DNA from: Clostridia bacterium
Lineage (GTDB): Bacteria > Bacillota_E > SLMV01 > PUMD01
Length of the DNA: 21,350 nt
NCBI GenBank assembly: GCA_003562655.1
Contig: PWUC01000252.1
Coordinates: forward strand, 1-21,350
Reading direction: 5' to 3'
Part shown: positions 17,481 to 21,350 of the stretch, in pieces
Layout: every line of letters starts with the position of its first letter
How positions within the stretch are numbered: the first letter of the stretch is position 1
Program-made: the position numbers and the translations under genes
Notes under the pieces: model-generated
Database searches by the model: none
What the model was told of the DNA's origin: nothing
The model's input: the letters and a program-made list of their open reading frames with translations, nothing else

Positions 17481-17497
17481 AGGGTGCGAAATGTGCG
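17481..17497 (-). repeat. Right terminal inverted repeat of the insertion element
   Basis: This is the exact complement of the left repeat, ending 6 bp before the base following the right target duplication. Confidence 0.92.
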
Positions 17498-17503
17498 CCA
17501 GAG
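17498..17503 (+). repeat. Right 6-bp target-site duplication (CCAGAG)
   Basis: This is identical to 15661-15666 and marks the outer edge of the element. Confidence 0.85.
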
Positions 17504-17739
17504 CACCACCATCAAGAGAATCTTGCAGTGTACTACCTGAGCCCCTTGCAGCATGTCACCTGGCCACAGTCGCAGACCGCATCCTGTGCATGTGTCTTTG
17601 CAGCGGCACTGCTGACCGGAACAGGGCCGGCCTCTGCCCACCGCAGGGCAGACCGCCCTGCCGTCACCACTGCATCTATTGGACGCATTGGGTACATAAT
17701 ACTGTTGATGGTCCAACAACTGGTCATGAGGTGATAACC
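17504..17739. other. Leader region of the holin-family gene with competing hairpins
   Basis: I see no gene here. An open frame running from inside the insertion element into the holin gene is only a read-through frame. Two mutually exclusive perfect 7-bp hairpins occur: TCTGCCC/GGGCAGA (17633-17639 with 17646-17652) and GCAGGGC/GCCCTGC (17643-17649 with 17655-17661). Neither has a T-run. TACATAAT near 17694-17701 could be a weak -10, but no matching -35 was found. Confidence 0.4.
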
Positions 17740-18066
17740 TTGCTTTCTGCCGTTGTCAGATTCGTGGTGTCAGCTCTGGTTCTTGTGTTTATCGGTTATG
17801 TCATTCCCGGGTTCAGTGTCGTCGGCTTCACCTCTGCACTGCTGGCGGCCCTGGTCATAACACTTCTCGCCTGGGGCATCGAGGCGATCCTGGGAGAGAA
17901 TGTGAGTCCCCGCAACCGCGGCCTGGTGAGTTTCCTCGTGGCTGCAGTGGTCATATGGAGCGTGCAGTATGTAGTGGCAGGCGTGACGGTGACCGTACTG
18001 GGCGCCATTCTGGCCTCGCTGGTCATTGGCCTGATCGACACCGTCGTACCCACAACCCTGCGTTAG
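17740..18066 (+). CDS. Phage-holin-family (holin 4 superfamily, YvlD-like) small membrane protein
   Basis: This 108-residue, very hydrophobic protein has about four membrane segments (roughly residues 5-25, 27-47, 62-80 and 84-104). Its pattern, FIGYVIPGFSVVGFTSALLAALVITLLAW then PRNRGLVSFLVAAVVIW and ending in a glycine/isoleucine-rich helix, is that of the chromosomal phage_holin_4_2 or YvlD family. The function of these bacterial proteins is largely unknown, and lysis has not been shown. The start is TTG 17740, six bases after GAGGTG. A GTG at 17731 would use part of that site. It stands alone before spoIIP and is followed by a stem-loop at 18081-18117. No phage genes are nearby, so a prophage origin is not supported. 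Confidence 0.8.
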   Translation: MLSAVVRFVVSALVLVFIGYVIPGFSVVGFTSALLAALVITLLAWGIEAILGENVSPRNRGLVSFLVAAVVIWSVQYVVAGVTVTVLGAILASLVIGLIDTVVPTTLR

Positions 18067-18080
18067 CCTGACACTCCGCC

Positions 18081-18117
18081 CGTGCGGGGAGCCCTGAGCA
18101 GCCCAGCTCCCCGTACG
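18081..18117 (+). terminator. 12-bp stem-loop after the holin-family gene
   Basis: The arm CGTGCGGGGAGC (18081-18092) pairs with GCTCCCCGTACG (18106-18117), with one G-U pair and a 13-base loop, 14 bases after the stop codon. Strength and position fit a transcript end, but there is no adjacent T-run, so the terminator role is tentative. Confidence 0.5.
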
Positions 18118-18128
18118 CAGATCCGCTA

Positions 18129-18157
18129 ACATATCCCCTTTATCTGGCCCGTATAAT
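18129..18157 (+). promoter_or_regulatory. Sigma-E-like sporulation promoter of spoIIP
   Basis: ACATATC (18129-18135) and CGTATAAT (18150-18157) are separated by 14 bases. They resemble the Bacillus sigma-E consensus (-35 near kmATATT, -10 near CATACAAT, 14-15 apart), with six of eight -10 bases agreeing. The 34-bp distance to the spoIIP start is reasonable, and spoIIP is sigma-E-controlled in Bacillus. TATAAT alone might suggest sigma-A, but no TTGACA-like box lies at the right distance. Confidence 0.6.
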
Positions 18158-18191
18158 CTAATGGAACACCATCGGGTGAGGAGGCGGGCAC

Positions 18192-19400
18192 GTGGGATGG
18201 CGGCCCCAGAGGATTTCAGTCCACGTACTGATGATCTACCTCGGAGCAATCATGCTATCCCTCATCCTCGCCGGACGCTCCGTTCCTCCTTCCTTCGATG
18301 AGGAATCCGTCCCGGTCTTCAGCGACCCGGAGGACATCGCAGCGGTTCCACAGCCCACGGGACCCGGCCCGCTGACGGCCCTGAAGACCCTGAGCGGTGC
18401 CATCCCCCTCTCATCCGACCTGTATCGATCAATCCTGGCCGGGGGCCTTCCAGGCCTCGGCCTGTCCCAGGATGATCCGCGAGACCGACTCTCCTGGATG
18501 CAGGCCACAGAACGCATCGTCTACATCCTCACCGATGTCCGGCTGTCACAGCCCTTCAGCTATCTCAGGACTGCCTATCCCATGCTCTCCCTGGTCCTGC
18601 CCCCGGGCCCGGGGACCCAGCCCAGCTATATCGTACACCTGCCCGAGTCTCCGCCGGAGGACAGACCATCGCCGGGCGCCCGGCCCGACGACGATGAACT
18701 TCAGGACAAACCGCACCTGTGGCTGGACATGAAAGAGCCGAAGGTCATGATCTACCACAGCCACACCCAGGAATCCTACTGGAGTGCTGTGCGTGAGGCC
18801 ACCGGCAATCCCAATCCGAGGGAACCCTTCATCGCAGATGATCAGTATAACGTCCTCAGGGTTGGAGCAGAACTGGCCGAGGAGCTGTACCTGCAGTACG
18901 GGGTCGGCGTCATCCACGTCCGCGACTACTTCGATACCCTGCCCGACGGCAGCGGCATGAACCGGGTCGGCTCCTACGCCCGCGCAGCAGACAAGATCGT
19001 CCCCCTCCTGCAGCAGTACCCCACGGTCACAGTACTGCTGGACATCCATCGAGACTCAACACCCAGGGAGATCACCGCCTTCCACTCAGAATGTGGAGAG
19101 ACCTGGGCCCGGGTGATGATCGTACTGGGCACAAACAGGCACCTGGAGCACCCCCTCTGGAGGCTCAACGCCCAGTTCGCTGAAGACCTGGCGCAGACCA
19201 TGGAGGCGGAATACCCCGGGTTGTTCCTGAGAACCCTGACCTCAGACTACCGCTACAACCAGCACCTCCTGCCCGGAGCCCTCCTTCTCGAAATGGGCGG
19301 CACCGAGAACACCCTCGATGAGGCCCTGAAAAGTGCCCGCAACCTTGCCAGGGTGATTGCCATCCTGCTTCGCGATGGACGGGTGCCCGATCGCCCCTGA
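18192..19400 (+). CDS. spoIIP: Stage II sporulation protein P (peptidoglycan amidase/endopeptidase)
   Basis: SpoIIP works with SpoIID and SpoIIM to degrade septal peptidoglycan during engulfment of the forespore. This 402-residue protein has an N-terminal membrane anchor (about residues 8-28), a proline-rich linker, and the C-terminal SpoIIP domain (about 180-395). Its signatures are VMIYHSHTQESYW (metal-ligand-type His189 and Glu194), LLDIHRDS (His286) and the later YRYNQHLLPGALLLEMGGTENT, with the conserved His and Glu of the amidase fold. The start is GTG 18192, with GAGGAGG seven bases upstream. The domain-containing part would face the extracytoplasmic space. In Bacillus gpr precedes spoIIP and lepA follows; neither is here. 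Confidence 0.95.
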   Translation: MGWRPQRISVHVLMIYLGAIMLSLILAGRSVPPSFDEESVPVFSDPEDIAAVPQPTGPGPLTALKTLSGAIPLSSDLYRSILAGGLPGLGLSQDDPRDRLSWMQATERIVYILTDVRLSQPFSYLRTAYPMLSLVLPPGPGTQPSYIVHLPESPPEDRPSPGARPDDDELQDKPHLWLDMKEPKVMIYHSHTQESYWSAVREATGNPNPREPFIADDQYNVLRVGAELAEELYLQYGVGVIHVRDYFDTLPDGSGMNRVGSYARAADKIVPLLQQYPTVTVLLDIHRDSTPREITAFHSECGETWARVMIVLGTNRHLEHPLWRLNAQFAEDLAQTMEAEYPGLFLRTLTSDYRYNQHLLPGALLLEMGGTENTLDEALKSARNLARVIAILLRDGRVPDRP

Positions 19401-19489
19401 AGGGCGCAGCCTTCAGTGAGGGCAGCGCCAGCTCATCGACCAGCCTCCACTTTGGAGTCCCTGAGTCAGAGCACCGCCGAACATCACCG

Positions 19490-19518
19490 TTGAACACCCT
19501 GACCATTTGTGTTAGAAT
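19490..19518 (+). promoter_or_regulatory. Sigma-A promoter of rpsT
   Basis: TTGAAC (19490-19495), exactly 17 bases, TAGAAT (19513-19518) is a strong housekeeping promoter. The TTG start of rpsT lies only about 20 bases downstream of the -10, so the leader must be very short. A longer S20 frame from an ATG at 19490 would run through the promoter. Confidence 0.8.
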
Positions 19519-19537
19519 TCGCCCGGAGGTGAACACA

Positions 19538-19810
19538 TTGCCGAAAAGCAACTCTGCCATGAAACGCGTCAGGACGTCAGAAGAGCGCCGCCTGCGCAAC
19601 AAGCGGGTCAAGACCCGGGTCAGAACTTCAATCCGCAAGTTCAGGGAAACCCTCGAGGAAGGCGAAGAAGAGAAGCTGGAACTCTGTCTCCGCGAGGCCG
19701 TCAGCAGCATTGACCGTGCGGTGAGCAAGGGTGTCATGCACCGAAACCAGGCAGCGCGGAAGAAGTCGCAGCTGTACCGTGCCGTGCAGGAGCGCGGGAT
19801 CACCCTCTGA
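19538..19810 (+). CDS. rpsT: 30S ribosomal protein S20
   Basis: S20 is a small basic protein that binds 16S rRNA early in assembly. I place the start at TTG 19538, seven bases after GGAGG, giving 90 residues, the usual size. The sequence LPKSNSAMKRVRTSEERRLRNKRVKTRVRTSIRKF is the conserved Lys/Arg-rich first helix. AVSSIDRAVSKGVMHRNQAARKKSQL is the equally conserved second half, with the N-AARKKS-L signature. It is monocistronic, behind its own promoter, and converges with holA, 64 bp away. In Bacillus rpsT is likewise beside holA and opposite to it. Confidence 0.96.
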   Translation: MPKSNSAMKRVRTSEERRLRNKRVKTRVRTSIRKFRETLEEGEEEKLELCLREAVSSIDRAVSKGVMHRNQAARKKSQLYRAVQERGITL

Positions 19811-19874
19811 CACCCACTGCAGCATAGACTCACCCAGTGCCGGGCGGAATGTCTCCAGGTATGACCCTTCCTCC

Positions 19875-20900
19875 TCACTGTCTGAGCAAGTTAAGCTTGG
19901 GGTTGGACAGGACTGTGACCAGCCTCTGCACAGCGACCTCCGGTCGCCATTTGCCCCGCTTGATGCCGAGATCAGCATTCAGGACCAGCTCCAGTGCTCT
20001 CTCCAACTGGTCCGGGGAGAAGTTCCTCCCCTGCTCGGCACATTTTTTCACCACGAAGGGAGGCTGCCCCAGGGCCGACGCTGCCTGCCCGTAGCTGCTG
20101 CCCTGGCTGAGTTCGTACTTGACATGCCAGATCAACCGGACCTGCCGCGCGATCATCGCCAGGAGCATCAGGGGATCTGCTCCCGCAGACAGCATGGACT
20201 GAAGATGGTCGACGGCCCTTCGCGGGTCCTTTACCCCGACGGCATCTACAAGGGCAAAGATGTCCTGCTCCCGGGCCACGGAGGTCACCGCGGCAACGTC
20301 ATCAGCGGATATCTCCTGCCGCTCTCCGGTGTAGGTCACCAGCTTATGCAGCTCCATGTCAAGATGATCCAGCGAGACATCCTGCTCCTGGAGCATGCGG
20401 AGGGCAGCGGGGGCGATTCTCTTACCGCACGATGACAGCCGTCCCCGGACCCAGCCCTGCAGCTTTGTCCCCCGGGGCCTGTCGCAGGGCACAATCCTCG
20501 CCACCTCCCCGTCCCTGACGGTCCGGTAGAAGCGGCGTCTCTTGTCGATGGCACCCACCATGACACAGAGGCAGCTGATGTCCGAGGGATCTCGAAGATA
20601 GCTGATCCACTGGTCTTCCTCGACCGGCTCTCCGTTCCCCGTCAGCACGGGCGGATCAACAGCGACGACCAGGCGCTTTCTGCGGTCAAAGGTCATCATG
20701 TTGCATGCGGAGAGGACCGCATCGGCCGTGGCCTCCCTGCCCCGGTACCGGTTGAAGTTCAGCGAACCCTCATCGATCTCGAGCCGCTCCTGCAGCAGGG
20801 AGACAAATTTTCGGCGCAGATAGGACTCCTCGCCGACCAGCAGGTAGACGGGGAGAATCTTTCGCCCTGCGCCTTCACGTGAGGACCCTTGTTCGTTCAA
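19875..20900 (-). CDS. holA: DNA polymerase III subunit delta
   Basis: HolA is the delta subunit of the clamp loader and opens the beta sliding clamp. From TTG 20900 it has 341 residues, typical of the family. A TTG at 20918 is possible but has a poor ribosome site, whereas 20900 follows GAGGGGG. The N-terminal AAA+-like domain begins KILPVYLLVGEESYLRRKFVSLLQERL and includes LNFNRYRG. The lid region has LDMELHKLVTYTGERQEISADDVAAVTS. The collar domain shows FALVDAVGVKDPRRAVDHLQSMLSAGADPLMLLAMIARQVRLIW and ends with LVLNADLGIKRG. There is no functional P-loop, as is normal for delta. It follows a probable M14 peptidase end by about 20 bp and is convergent with rpsT. Confidence 0.95.
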   Translation of the reverse strand: MNEQGSSREGAGRKILPVYLLVGEESYLRRKFVSLLQERLEIDEGSLNFNRYRGREATADAVLSACNMMTFDRRKRLVVAVDPPVLTGNGEPVEEDQWISYLRDPSDISCLCVMVGAIDKRRRFYRTVRDGEVARIVPCDRPRGTKLQGWVRGRLSSCGKRIAPAALRMLQEQDVSLDHLDMELHKLVTYTGERQEISADDVAAVTSVAREQDIFALVDAVGVKDPRRAVDHLQSMLSAGADPLMLLAMIARQVRLIWHVKYELSQGSSYGQAASALGQPPFVVKKCAEQGRNFSPDQLERALELVLNADLGIKRGKWRPEVAVQRLVTVLSNPKLNLLRQ

Positions 20901-20921
20901 TGACCTGCGCCCCCTCAAGCT

Positions 20922-21350
20922 TCAACACAATTCGAATGCCACATCACAACGACCACACCGATCTCCGGATACGCTCAATTCCGCCTGACATCCCCCGGCC
21001 TCACATCGGACCAGCCACTCCAATTTCTGCGTCCGGTCCGGGACACCCCGATCCATGGCCCGACTTCTGCCGTCCAGATGTCCCACCTCGCCCCTTTTTT
21101 CACCCATCACCAGAGCCGCCCCACCGGGCAGCTGCAGATGGAAGCGGGGAGGGAGGGTCCACGAGTTGCGGCCCCGGGAGGTGACATGGGTCGGAAGCCA
21201 TCCCGCGTTTTCTATCACGGCACTGAGACGGTAAAGGTCATCACCGACCCGCTCGACTGCCGATTCCGCCGCCCTCAGTCGTGGGAGGGCTGCCGCATTG
21301 ACCAGGCTGGCCATCATGTTCTTCCGGCACTCCTGCTCGAGGAACTGAAC
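20922..21350 (-). CDS. C-terminal part of a probable M14-type metallopeptidase, truncated by the window
   Basis: The frame enters from the right edge and stops at 20922, giving 142 visible residues. ENAGWLPTHVTSRG, a later GEVGHLDGRS, and DRTQKLEWLVRCEAGG before a short beta-strand end resemble the C-terminal beta domain that follows zinc carboxypeptidase (M14) catalytic domains in some Firmicutes. The catalytic part would lie outside the window, so activity cannot be assessed. The last 31 residues hold five cysteines in a cluster (C-x5-C, C-x2-C and a terminal Cys), which is unusual for this kind of domain. The start is not visible; the internal ATGs near 21317 are not starts, because the frame is open to the edge. 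The family is a fair guess from memory. The alternative is an unrelated Cys-rich domain. Confidence 0.5.
   Translation of the reverse strand, partial: VQFLEQECRKNMMASLVNAAALPRLRAAESAVERVGDDLYRLSAVIENAGWLPTHVTSRGRNSWTLPPRFHLQLPGGAALVMGEKRGEVGHLDGRSRAMDRGVPDRTQKLEWLVRCEAGGCQAELSVSGDRCGRCDVAFELC

Larger units (their letters stand above)
15667..17497 (+). mobile_element. Complete IS1634-family insertion sequence, 1831 bp
   Basis: The element is bounded by perfect 17-bp terminal inverted repeats, CGCACATTTCGCACCCT at 15667-15683 and its complement at 17481-17497. It is flanked by the direct repeat CCAGAG. A single intact transposase fills it. The AT-rich leader (about 15700-15760) contrasts with the GC-rich surroundings. 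It lies between the GDPD and holin-family genes and interrupts no gene I can recognise. With intact ends, an intact transposase and identical duplications, it is probably a recent and possibly active insertion. Confidence 0.95.

Noticed and set aside
17461..17739. A 93-codon extension of the holin-family protein starting inside the insertion element
   Set aside because: It crosses the inverted repeat and target duplication, is Cys/His-rich with no similarity to the family, and a TTG with a good ribosome site lies at the expected start.
17740..18066. Prophage or lysis module suggested by the holin-family gene
   Set aside because: No endolysin or other phage gene is adjacent, and such proteins are common as lone chromosomal genes.
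1..21350. CRISPR array, tRNA or rRNA genes
   Set aside because: No regularly spaced repeat was seen, and no tRNA T-loop or rRNA signature was recognised on either strand.

Overview
The window looks like chromosomal DNA from a GC-rich, spore-forming Firmicute (Clostridia or Limnochordia-like). This rests on a SpoIIP gene, a CIRCE-controlled hrcA-grpE-dnaK-dnaJ-prmA-mtaB cluster, a Gram-positive-type DnaK, and an nfeD-floA pair in the same relative order as in Bacillus. No archaeal neighbour supports the archaeal-like chaperonin being anything other than a resident bacterial gene. Many starts are GTG or TTG, each with a good Shine-Dalgarno sequence.

Layout. Positions 1-247 hold the C-terminal remnant of an IS1634-type transposase. 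Positions 248-1046 have no gene I can support. At 1047-1499 (minus) is a DarB/CbpB-like tandem CBS protein, followed by a 340-bp gap with a strong two-tier stem-loop. From 14294 down to 1840 (minus) runs a tightly spaced 11-gene block: hrcA, a group III (archaeal-like) chaperonin, grpE, dnaK, dnaJ, prmA, mtaB, ddl, nfeD, floA and a small unknown membrane protein. It starts from a sigma-A-like promoter overlapped by a perfect CIRCE operator.

The plus-strand part (14761-19810) carries a glycerophosphodiester phosphodiesterase, a complete 1831-bp IS1634-family element with 17-bp inverted repeats and 6-bp target duplications, a small phage-holin-family membrane protein, spoIIP behind a sigma-E-like promoter, and rpsT behind a good sigma-A promoter. 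Converging on rpsT from the right (minus strand) are holA and the C-terminal end of a probable M14 peptidase that leaves the window.

How the genes fit together: the heat-shock block would be repressed by HrcA at CIRCE. It pairs the DnaK-DnaJ-GrpE cycle with a double-ring chaperonin that needs no GroES-type lid. Downstream genes serve translation quality (PrmA on ribosomal protein L11, MtaB on tRNA), peptidoglycan precursor synthesis (Ddl) and membrane microdomains (NfeD and FloA). The chaperonin insertion between hrcA and grpE is the most striking feature. It resembles the arrangement described for Carboxydothermus hydrogenoformans, so the system is rare rather than undescribed.
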